From an uncultured Ruminococcus sp. (GTDB lineage: Bacteria > Bacillota > Clostridia > Oscillospirales > Acutalibacteraceae), in NCBI GenBank assembly GCA_902767125.1, contig CACXGJ010000229.1, positions 1-14,698 on the forward strand: a stretch of 14,698 nucleotides of DNA, written 5' to 3'. The notes under the pieces were generated by a model, which had not been told where the DNA came from, ran no database searches, and saw only the letters and a list, made by a program, of their open reading frames with translations. This document shows, piece by piece, positions 1 to 8,800 of this stretch. Each line of letters opens with the position of its first letter. Positions within the stretch are counted from its first letter, which is position 1. The position numbers were made by a program, and so were the translations under genes.

Positions 1-69
1 GGCTACATCACAGAACAGGTTGCAAAGGCTTGGAACTTTGATATAGGCGATACTGACGCAAGAAGATAA
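1..69 (+). CDS. C-terminal end of an upstream gene, possibly a PilT/PilB-class pilus ATPase (partial)
   Basis: An open frame enters from the left edge and ends at TAA (67-69), giving 22 residues that start GYITEQVAKAW and end DARR. The next gene (gspF/pilC-like) starts only 14 bases later, so the two are probably co-transcribed. In type IV pilus loci the gene directly before pilC is usually pilB or pilT. The short tail, with a Gly-hydrophobic-Ile-Thr stretch, an Ala-containing helix and a charged Asp/Arg end, is compatible with the end of a PilT-like retraction ATPase. The fragment has no Walker or other diagnostic motif, so the identity rests mainly on context. Confidence 0.4.
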   Translation, partial: GYITEQVAKAWNFDIGDTDARR

Positions 70-83
70 GGCGGTGAACAACA

Positions 84-1313
84 TTGAAATTCAAATATAC
101 GGCACTGAACAGCAAAAACCAGAAAAAAGAAGGTACTATCGAGGCGGATACTGTCCTGACCGCAAAAGGTATGCTCCGTGAAAAAGGTCTTATCGTTCAG
201 GATATTTCCGAAGCAGGCGGTGCTGCCGCAAGTGAAAGTATCTGGAATATGGATCTCGGCGGAGATATCCATACAAGAAAGATAAAACCTAAAAAATTGC
301 TGATGTTCTTTAACCAGATGGGTATGATGATGAAAGCCGGTATCAACCTTTCAATGTCTATGGATATTATGATCCAGTCCGAAAAGGATGTCGGCATGAA
401 AAAGATACTTCAGGAAATAAATGAGAACCTCTACAGCGGTTTTACTCTTTCACAGGCAATGAGAAACTTTGCCGGTTTCCCCGGAGTTTATTTGAGCATT
501 ATCGAAGCCGGTGAGGCTAACGGTCGTATCGACTCGGCTTTTGAACAGAGTGCTTTGATATGTAAAAAGAGTATGGCTCTTGCAAGTAAGATCAAGAGTG
601 CTATGATGTATCCTATATTCCTTATAGTCCTCGTTATCGGCGTTATCATTATATTCACCTTGTTCGTTATTCCGAGATTCGCCGGAGTTTATGCAGGATT
701 CGGTGCGGAGCTGCCGGGAATCACACAGGGATTGCTGAATTTCTCGGACTTCCTGATGAATTACTGGTTCATAACTTTGGTAATAGTCGGAGCTTTGATC
801 TTTGCATTTATAATGCTTAAAAAGAACAATGAAAATTTTGCAATGCTTGTTGCGGAATATCTTCTGAAAATACCGCTCGTAGGTCCTATCATCCGCCAAA
901 GCTCACTCGCACGTTTCTGCCGTCTTATGTCAACGCTTACTGATGCAGGTATCCCAATCCACAGAGCAATGGGTCTTGCAAGAGATGCCGTTCCGAACAT
1001 ATATGTCCGTGAAAAAGTAAATGCGGTTCTTGAGGACGTTCAGATCGGTGTTACGATAAATGAAGCAATGGCTAAACATACGGTATTCGATTCAATACTT
1101 GTATCTATGATACGTGTCGGCGAAGAATCAGGTATGCTCGGAGACTCTCTTATGAAAATGGCAGACCTGTTTGAAACCCAAACGGATGAGTCTACTCAAA
1201 AGCTCACCGATTCAATGACTCCTATAATGACAGTCGTTATCGGTGGTGTTGTAGGTGTGCTTGTAGTAGGTATGTATATGCCTATGTTCAGTATGTACAG
1301 CATTATCAAATAA
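84..1313 (+). CDS. Type II secretion / type IV pilus inner-membrane platform protein (GspF/PilC family)
   Basis: This 409-residue protein has the length and two-fold repeat of the GspF/PilC family, the polytopic platform that couples the cytoplasmic assembly ATPase to extrusion of pilin subunits. The two T2SF domains lie at about residues 71-193 and 275-397. Each begins with a Phe/Arg-Leu-Met, Gly-Ile-Asn/Pro pattern and contains the family's acidic-Gly signature (EAGEANGRID near 131-140 and RVGEESGMLGD near 334-344). Hydrophobic segments are visible near 166-190, 224-245 and 375-398. The start is TTG at 84; a GTG at 74 is out of frame, and AAGG/GGCGG just upstream serves as ribosome binding site. 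It follows the upstream gene by 14 bases and is closed by an intrinsic terminator, so it belongs to the transcription unit of the upstream (probable ATPase) gene. Family assignment is secure. Whether the machine is a pilus or a pseudopilus secretion system cannot be told from this gene alone; the downstream giant prepilin favours a pilus. Confidence 0.95.
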   Translation: MKFKYTALNSKNQKKEGTIEADTVLTAKGMLREKGLIVQDISEAGGAAASESIWNMDLGGDIHTRKIKPKKLLMFFNQMGMMMKAGINLSMSMDIMIQSEKDVGMKKILQEINENLYSGFTLSQAMRNFAGFPGVYLSIIEAGEANGRIDSAFEQSALICKKSMALASKIKSAMMYPIFLIVLVIGVIIIFTLFVIPRFAGVYAGFGAELPGITQGLLNFSDFLMNYWFITLVIVGALIFAFIMLKKNNENFAMLVAEYLLKIPLVGPIIRQSSLARFCRLMSTLTDAGIPIHRAMGLARDAVPNIYVREKVNAVLEDVQIGVTINEAMAKHTVFDSILVSMIRVGEESGMLGDSLMKMADLFETQTDESTQKLTDSMTPIMTVVIGGVVGVLVVGMYMPMFSMYSIIK

Positions 1314-1340
1314 TTTTGTTCTATATTCATATACTATCGG

Positions 1341-1373
1341 GCAGACTCGCAGTATTTCGAGTCTGCTCTTTTT
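1341..1373 (+). terminator. Intrinsic terminator after the gspF/pilC-like gene
   Basis: A perfect 9-bp stem (GCAGACTCG, 1341-1349, with CGAGTCTGC, 1358-1366) encloses an 8-base loop and is followed by TCTTTTT. It sits 27 bases after the gspF stop codon and separates the platform gene from the prepilin genes. Confidence 0.9.
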
Positions 1374-1394
1374 AGGAACAGGACTTATTTATCA

Positions 1395-1418
1395 ACAAAT
1401 ATCCAAGGGATATTTTGT
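1395..1418. repeat. Inverted repeat in the prepilin promoter region
   Basis: AAATATCC (1397-1404) and GGATATTT (1408-1415) form an 8-bp inverted repeat around AAG. It extends to ACA/TGT if one bulged T is allowed. It has no T-tract and lies about 85 bases upstream of the predicted -35 box, so it is more likely a protein-binding site or chance than a terminator. The rest of the 281-base gap (1314-1594) is AT-rich DNA with no gene seen. Confidence 0.3.
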
Positions 1419-1503
1419 GCAATTTTTTGGTCTTTATGATTTATAGTAAAAAACCTACAATTTTTTTATAAATAATTTGTTGGAAATGTTATCAGAAAAT
1501 TAC

Positions 1504-1531
1504 TTGAATAGAATTTTATTTATAGTATAAT
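1504..1531 (+). promoter_or_regulatory. Sigma-A type promoter for the prepilin operon
   Basis: TTGAAT (1504-1509) and TATAAT (1526-1531) are separated by 16 bases, one base short of the optimum, and lie about 65 bases upstream of the first prepilin start. A/T tracts at about 1440-1480 could act as an UP element. Together with the terminator before it, this implies that the three prepilin-type genes form their own transcription unit. Confidence 0.75.
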
Positions 1532-1594
1532 GTAGTTATGAGTATCTGTTTTTTATAATATGAATTATTGTAATATTTTAAGGGGGAATTACCT

Positions 1595-2176
1595 GTGAAT
1601 GATAAAAAAATGCGTAAAAAAATTCCTAAATTCAAGTCGAAAAAAGGACTTTCGCTTGTGGAACTCATTGTCGGTGTGACGATAATGGCAATGGCAATAT
1701 CATCTGCTGCAGGTGCTATTGTTTCGGGCTACAAAACTACCATTGACAATGCAGCCCGCAATGAAGCTGCCGTGAAATCTGCTTCTCTCAATGAGGTCAT
1801 CATGAGGGCTATCAAGAACTGCGATTTTGAAGATGAAGATGAAGCGAGAAAGTATTTTTTTGTGAACCCCAGTGATTCTTCATTGACAATAAGCCCTAAT
1901 GACAATACAAATGATTCAGTCATGCAGGCAGGAAAAACGCTGTTTCCGGCAGATGCAGGTGTGCCTAATTCGGGACTCGTGTATTATGCTTCGGATGATT
2001 TCCCTTCGGCTCAATATGATGTCCAGTATCAGCTTGATATATCCGCTGTTGAGAAGCTCGTTGCAACCGGTGCTGCTGATATAGAAATAAAGGGGATAAA
2101 AATAAGAACTGCCGTTCTTACAGCAGACGGATTCGTTGAAGTGACCTCTTTTGTTCCGTACGTTAATCAGGATTGA
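1595..2176 (+). CDS. Minor prepilin 1 with class III signal peptide
   Basis: A 193-residue protein with a textbook prepilin N-terminus: a Lys/Arg-rich leader of 18 residues ending KSKKG, a cleavage site Gly18^Leu19, Glu at mature position +5 (LSLVE), and a hydrophobic helix to about residue 43. Prepilin peptidase should cut after Gly18 and leave a mature pilin of about 175 residues. The rest is a soluble domain with no family I recognise; size and position suggest a minor pilin rather than the major subunit. The GTG start at 1595 is preceded by AAGGGGGAA (1580-1588), 8 bases from the last G. It is the first gene of a three-gene prepilin operon, 19 bases before the next start. A PulG/PilE-type or PilV/GspI-type role cannot be distinguished by eye. 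Confidence 0.9.
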   Translation: MNDKKMRKKIPKFKSKKGLSLVELIVGVTIMAMAISSAAGAIVSGYKTTIDNAARNEAAVKSASLNEVIMRAIKNCDFEDEDEARKYFFVNPSDSSLTISPNDNTNDSVMQAGKTLFPADAGVPNSGLVYYASDDFPSAQYDVQYQLDISAVEKLVATGAADIEIKGIKIRTAVLTADGFVEVTSFVPYVNQD

Positions 2177-2195
2177 TGGAAGGGGGAAGAAAAAA

Positions 2196-2876
2196 GTGAA
2201 TAAATATTATAAGTCTAAAAAAGGTCTTACCCTTGTAGAGTTGGTCGTTACTATTGCAATACTTGGCATTGTTTCGGGCTTCTCCATAGCAATAGTAGTT
2301 ACTGCTATGAATAACTATTCACAGGCGGCTATGGTCGCAAGGGAACAGGAAACAGCTCTGCTGCTTGAGGATTATATCATCAGAAGTGCAAGGATTGCAG
2401 AAACTATAGAATATTCTACAGGCGATGGGCAGCCCGGTGAAGCTGTAAGTATAACTCAAACGGGTTCATATCTTGCAAAGATAGATGATGTTGTCCAGAC
2501 CTTTGACTATGACAAGGATGATAATAAAAAGTATGGTCGTCTTACATACAGTGATGTAAAGGATCTCACTATCAGTATAGGAAGACAAAAGTTCGATAAG
2601 GATGAGGCTGACACCCAGTCATCTTTCTATCTTGACTATCATATTGAGATGTCAAGTGGTTATACCCTTGACGGTCAGGTCGTACTCAATAATGCCAAGA
2701 GGGCTGATATGAATGCGATAGTTCTGGATGGAGCTTTACCCGGACAGCCTGCCCAATTCGTGGATAAACAGCTTAATGCGTGGAAAATTATCAATGTTAA
2801 GGGTTATGATGTCAGTGATACGGTGGATTCTTTTCAGATATCACCATCATATGATACAGCTATTTTGTTTCAGTGA
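2196..2876 (+). CDS. Minor prepilin 2 with class III signal peptide (PulJ/PilW-like size)
   Basis: A 226-residue prepilin. Its leader of ten residues (MNKYYKSKKG) precedes LTLVE, so cleavage falls at Gly10^Leu11 with Glu at +5, followed by a hydrophobic helix to about residue 34 and then a helical MVAREQETALLLEDYI stretch as in other pilins. The remaining soluble domain is not recognised. The reading frame is open back to a TTG at 2151, but that start would overlap the previous gene and give an awkward 25-residue leader. GTG at 2196 has AAGGGGGAA at 2180-2188, the same ribosome binding site as the preceding gene, so it is chosen. Length and its place before a large Glu5-less prepilin fit a GspJ/PilW-like member of a tip complex, which is inference. 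Only 21 bases separate its stop from the next start, with no terminator. Confidence 0.9.
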   Translation: MNKYYKSKKGLTLVELVVTIAILGIVSGFSIAIVVTAMNNYSQAAMVAREQETALLLEDYIIRSARIAETIEYSTGDGQPGEAVSITQTGSYLAKIDDVVQTFDYDKDDNKKYGRLTYSDVKDLTISIGRQKFDKDEADTQSSFYLDYHIEMSSGYTLDGQVVLNNAKRADMNAIVLDGALPGQPAQFVDKQLNAWKIINVKGYDVSDTVDSFQISPSYDTAILFQ

Positions 2877-2897
2877 TAATATTTTTTTGAAAGGAGT

Positions 2898-5800
2898 ATG
2901 AAGACTGATATGCGAGATAAGTTTCTCAAAAACAGTAAAAAAGGTCTGACCTTGCCGGTAGCGATAGCTATAAGTACAGTCTTGGTTATAGTTGCGGCAG
3001 GCTTGATCTTTATAGCACTTGCGAGCGTATCTACTACTACCGTTACCGTAAACGGCAGACAGGCTTTCATGGATGTAAGGAGTGCCTTGGAATACGCCGA
3101 ATCGTATTACAGCAAAAAGGTGACCGAATATGATAAGATCGGTGTCGATTATACAACTCCCGAAGAAGGAGAAGTAATCGTTTCGGGAACCCGTGTTGAA
3201 TATCTTGTGGCTAAAGAAAAAGAAGATCCGGTAACACACAAAGCGGTAGTCTATTACGAAAAAGTCAGCAGTCTGCCGAATGATGCCCGTACATATGTTC
3301 AGGCAAAGTATCTTCCTTCCGAAAGCGGTGAATCTCCTAACCTTAAGCTCACAGCTTATTCGTTCTATTCCGACAGCTTCGGCAACAACGGTAAGATGGC
3401 GAGCCTTTCGGTTACATTTACGGTAGGCTCTGCCGGCTCTCAAAACAGAGTAACTGTAATAAGTATCCCAAAAAGTACAGGTATACCCGGCTCAACGGAT
3501 ACTATCAGACTTAATCTGAAGCAGCCTGTCGATCTTAACTGGGATATATGTTACTATATATGGACATACAAGGATACAGCAGGTGCATATACCAGCAGAA
3601 CAGACGCTTTGAAAACTGCAAGCTATGTCTATACAAAAAGCGGCAGTGAATATGTAAGAGTCAATCCCGATGTAACTGCATTGAATACATCCGAACATGA
3701 TAATAATGTAGAAATGCCAAACGGCATATGGCAGATGCCCAATCCGACGGACGGTACAAAGGGTGCTGACGGTATCATGATCAAGCAGTCAAACGGTTGG
3801 TATGCCGGTGACTACAAGATCAATAAAAACTATGTTAACTTCTTCAACGTTATCTTTACCAACAAGGGCAAGCTCCTCACCGATTATTATTCGGGCAGTA
3901 CATTGTTGGCAAAGGGTGACGGCATATATGATACACAGACCTGTGAGATGTTCCATCTCTGGTATCTCAATGCCGATGATAAGAATATTTATTTTGAATT
4001 TCTGAACCAAGAGAAAAATGATGGTGTAAGAAGCTACTATACAAAGTATAAGTGGTTCGATAACGGTAACAGTGATGATTATGCGTGGAATAGTTCTCCG
4101 GACGAATGGAACGGCTTGGAGGGACTTGATGATACTATCCTTGTTTATCTCAAGAACCCAAAAACAACTGTACATTTCAGAATGGACAAAAAAGAAACTC
4201 AAGCAATGTTATCTGACAGTGTGAGCGGAGCTAAAATAGCACTGATAGAAAGCTCTAAAGATGATTTTTCAGGTCCTACATTCCTCAAAAATGACGGTGT
4301 CAATATTGAATGCAGTCAGACCAAGAAAACAACGGATATATCTATGGAATATGAAGGCTGCGGCTGGTGGGTAGCAAATGTTGATACAAACAAGGTATGT
4401 GATATCACAGTAATATGCGACGGCACACGCTATAAATTTACAAACGTCAGCCCGCATAAAACAAGCTCTGCTCCTGATGCTACTTATGAAGCATGGCTCA
4501 TAGTCAAAAAGAGTGAGGATGCAAAGAGCAGTGTAGAAGATTCTAATCAGTATGATATCAAGTCTGAAAAGGAAGCACATCAGACGGAACAAACAGCTCT
4601 GCTGTCGCTTCGCCGCCGTTATAATGCGACATCAAACACTTATTACTATGCGGATTATGACGGAACTTCCTATGTTACAGTCCATGCAAAGGCATATAAT
4701 CCCGACCAGTCGGCATCGCCTAAACTGCAATATATGAATGTCCTTGAGGAATCCTCTGTCGGTCGTCAGAATCTCTATGAAAAGATCATCGAAGCAAGTA
4801 TGCTCGCTGAAGGAGATTATGAAAGTGCCGGATTTACAAAGCTCTCCGAGGTTCTTGGAAAGGCAACATCAGCTGATAATGAGGCCGGAGACTTTATACA
4901 GAAGCCTGTAAGCTATGATGAAACAAAAACCTATGAGGCGGCTACCCGTGAAGATAACAGCGCCCTCACCCCAAAGCAAAGAATCCAAAAAGCAGACGAG
5001 GCTTATCAGACATACATAGATGCTCTTAATGCTGCAATCGCCGCTCTTGAGCCTGCAAAAGCCGATCAGGCTACACTTGATGCGTTGGCTCAAGCCTTGA
5101 AAGATGCAAAAGATATAGAAGACAATTATAAGAACTATGATGCAGGTTATTATGCTACATTTGTTTCTTCAGGTCAGCCGTATCATGCAGCTAAATTGTT
5201 CTCTGACAAAATAAAGAACTCTACGCCTATCAATGCAGAGGTTGAGAGTGTTACACTGGCTCTTAATAATGCCATCAGTGCTATGAAAACTCATACAGTC
5301 GATAGGGTAGGACTGCAGAGTGTTATAGATTCTGCTAAAGACTTTGAAGACAGCAGTAAGTATGAAAAGAAATATGTTGATGATTTGGTGAATGCTGTTC
5401 TTGCTGCCGAAAATTATCTCAAGAAGGATTCTATCGTACAAACGGGTGATCCTTCAATAGAAGCACATAAAACATCTATTAATAATGCTATTGAGGCGGT
5501 AAAGAATCATCCGATTAAGACTGAAGAACCTAAACCCGATGATCCCAAGCCGGATGATCCCAAGCCCGATGAGCCTGAACTTGACTGGAGCGGTCTTGAA
5601 GCTCAAATGAACGATGCTTCCGCAAAGCTCCAGAACAATATCAATGAAGACTGTACCCAGCAATCTGCCGAACAGCTTCAGAATGCTTTGGATACTGCCC
5701 GTGATGTTGCAAAAAATGCTTCTGCAACTCAAGACGAAATCAATACAGCAGCTTCAAATCTTGAAAATGCTATCAAGAGATTCACAGTATACAAACCGAA

Positions 5801-8800
5801 TAATATCAACAAAAGCTATAACAGCGACAGTGCAAATGTAAGACTTTGGTTCAAGCCGAGCGAAGGATATAATTACACTGTCAAAGTATATGACAATAAC
5901 GGTATTGAAAGGACTGCTTATTACGGTGCCGCAAGTGGTACCTTTACTCACGAGGGTGACCTTGATTATCTCGATATTCCGAAGTCAACTGGAACAACAT
6001 TTGAAGTGAGTGCTTTCAAACAGGATGTTGGAGATTATTCTTCAGGTCAGATTAATTTTACAGGTCTTACAAATGATAATGCTATATTTGTCATTGAGGA
6101 AGACAATGGTAAAGGCACAGTTGCAAAATATGATCTGGTAACATTGTTTGTTTCAGAGAACGATAATTTGCAAAATTCTATCGGACTTTCGGAGATATTT
6201 GTTGGCGGTGAAAAAATAAATACACTTACCAATGACGGAAACACGGAAAAAAATACACATTACAGATATGTAAGATATGCCTTTAATGACAAGAATAAAG
6301 TAGTCTCGATAATCAATACTACAGCCACAGGCGGAAGCAACACAAACGGCTTGCAGACACAGATCACAGAGCCGGGTGAATATGTTGCAAGGTATATTGC
6401 CGGAGATCAGACAACGGCTAAATACGGAGTAACAAATGTCAAAGACATTCGTCCGATTGAGGAGACTCCCGAAAACACCGGAGGAGAGCCTGATGGCAAA
6501 ACTCAACCTACAGTGGCATACGGATTCGATGATTATGAGCTTGTTGACGTTGCATTTAGCCAAAAGTCAAAGAGTGAATTGCAGGATATTTGGAAAGATT
6601 CGCTTGATGTTATCAATATGAATAGTAATCAGATATGTATCATATATGATCCTGACGCACTTGGATTTGTTAGATATACACATGATGGCGGTCCGTATAT
6701 ATACTATTGGACAAGCTCCGGCAAAGGCGGTGCCGACTACTCCAATAAAGTAAGAATGACCAAGAAAACCTTCAATGCCGGAACGATATATGCAAGAGAA
6801 GCTTATTATTGCATATGTCCTAACGATACCATTGGCTTTATATTGGCGTATCATCGAGATGACAAGGGTGACGGTGACAAGATCACTGACAATGACGGCA
6901 ACGGCAATGTTTATTTGAACGATGGTACCGGAACAAATAACTATAAATATAACATTGTATGTATTCCGGGAGCTGATAATGCTACCGGAAAAGGAAAAGG
7001 AGAACTTATATACTTCAATGATGATGTTTTTACAGGACGTGGAGAAAGCACCGAGGATAAATCAGATGACACTACCACAACTACTACATGGGATGAGGAT
7101 ATTTCAATAAGTGTTCCGTATGGCTATACCTGCCTTATTCTTGATACAAACGGAGATCCCGATGGTAAATTCAACGGAAACGACAAAGCTCCCTATGCAC
7201 ATATCTGGTCAAATAACGGCAGTGTTAAGAATCTTACTTCATGGAACAGCCTTGCACCTTTGCTTAAGCTTGATATAGGCGGCAATCAGTATTACTACAA
7301 AATATTTGACAACACCTATGACAATTTCATCATAACAAACGGTGCAAACGGCGATTCAGCCGAAAAGGTAGTAGGCGATTCAAAGCTTCCTAAAAATGGC
7401 AGCACTCTGTACAGATACTATGTTGTAAAGATGGAGTCAGGCGGAAAGGCTTCCGTTACATACAAGAGCGATAAGCCTGCTAAAGTCGAAAGCACATCTC
7501 CCGAAGTGGTGAAAGATTTGTCATCCGATTACACAATGGCTTATGTCGGCGGCGGAAAAATACGTATCAAGAATAAATCATATTCTGAAACCTATGGAAA
7601 CTTTAAGATGCAGAACTCCGCTAAAACAAGGTGGATCGAAGATGAACCCGATGAAGACACGGTTAATTCGGATCAGAACGGTACAAACCTGTTCGGCGGA
7701 AAGACACGTCGTGCCAGTGACAAGCGTGCAGGCGATGCAAAGCTTCTTCCGTACTATGACTGGTATGAGTACAAGATACCTGTTGAACCGTCAAATAAAT
7801 ATACATTCCAGATAACAGGTCTTGATACCAACAGCGGTAAGTCAAGCATGAAGACCGAACAGATACGGAATGTTTACGGTGATGTTTGGGTAAGCCTTTA
7901 TAATGAAGATACAAATACCCGTGCAGTAAAGGATGCGAGCGGTAGTTCGGTCAATGAGACTGTATTTTCACATATCGAACTGTCTACATTCGATCCCGAT
8001 ATCACTCAAATAGCTTCCAGTCTCTCGGTTTATTTCCAAAAGCCGAAGGATGGAATTTATCCGACAGATGGTAAGTTGCATCAATGGTCAAATCCGCAGA
8101 TTAAAAAGGTAAACGGTACAGATGGTACTATAACGAATGTTTCTCTTACCGCAAGCCTTACATTGAATCCGCTTACCTTCAAGTCCGCAGCAATATCCAA
8201 GAATAATCCGTTTATCGAGTTCTATATAGAGGAAACGGTCGAAGGAGAGGCTTTGCCGAGAAAGCATACATACACAACAAAGCTCCAGGGCGGCAAAAAT
8301 ATACTCTTTAATCCTCTTAAAAACAGCGGTTACGGCGGATGGGAGGAATTTACATCCGACAATGACGAGCTTATCGAGGCTTGTGACAATCTCCTTAATA
8401 TGTACTATGCGAAGTATATTATCAACCAATATGATTCCAATGGTGAGATCGTGAATCAGTCAAATTCAAATGATACACAAACGAAGTCTTCATATCTGCT
8501 GACATTTATTGAAGACCACAGTGTAGGCAATACCAAAGGCAACTATGGCTGCTTCTCAAGAGCTAATTCAGGTGACCCGTGGAAGACCGCAGGTGACCAG
8601 ATAAGCAATATGAATGATAGTAATGCCCATAATGCTTGCTTCGGTACATCGGGAGTAGTTGGAGTAAAAGAAGTAGTCGATGCGTATAGCAAGCTGTATG
8701 AGAAGATGTCCCTCGCACGCTCATACATCGAAATACCAATCAATAACGCCACAGATGGTGCTGATTATCACGCAAATTCCAATAGCAGCTCAAGATATCC

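Noticed and set aside
450..899. Minus-strand 149-codon open frame
   Set aside because: It is fully antisense to the conserved GspF/PilC coding region and its product is low-complexity.
1595..1650. Poly-A tracts (A7) in the leader of minor prepilin 1 as a phase-variation switch
   Set aside because: A7 runs are common in Lys-rich leaders of AT-rich genomes, and the frame is intact; nothing in one sequence supports slippage.
1595..2300. Recent duplication of the two minor prepilins
   Set aside because: They share the KKGL(S/T)LVEL leader and a 13-base stretch (ATTGTTTCGGGCT), but the rest of the proteins cannot be aligned by eye; the common leader is explained by shared processing.
2847..3443. 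Minus-strand 198-codon open frame
   Set aside because: It is antisense to the end of minor prepilin 2 and the start of the giant gene, has no domain-like pattern and no ribosome binding site; the plus-strand prepilin signals are clear.
6858..7184. Dockerin in the giant protein (cellulosome or amylosome link)
   Set aside because: The Asp/Gly loops look partly like dockerin repeats, but no pair of loop-helix units with conserved spacing is present; only general calcium-loop potential is kept.
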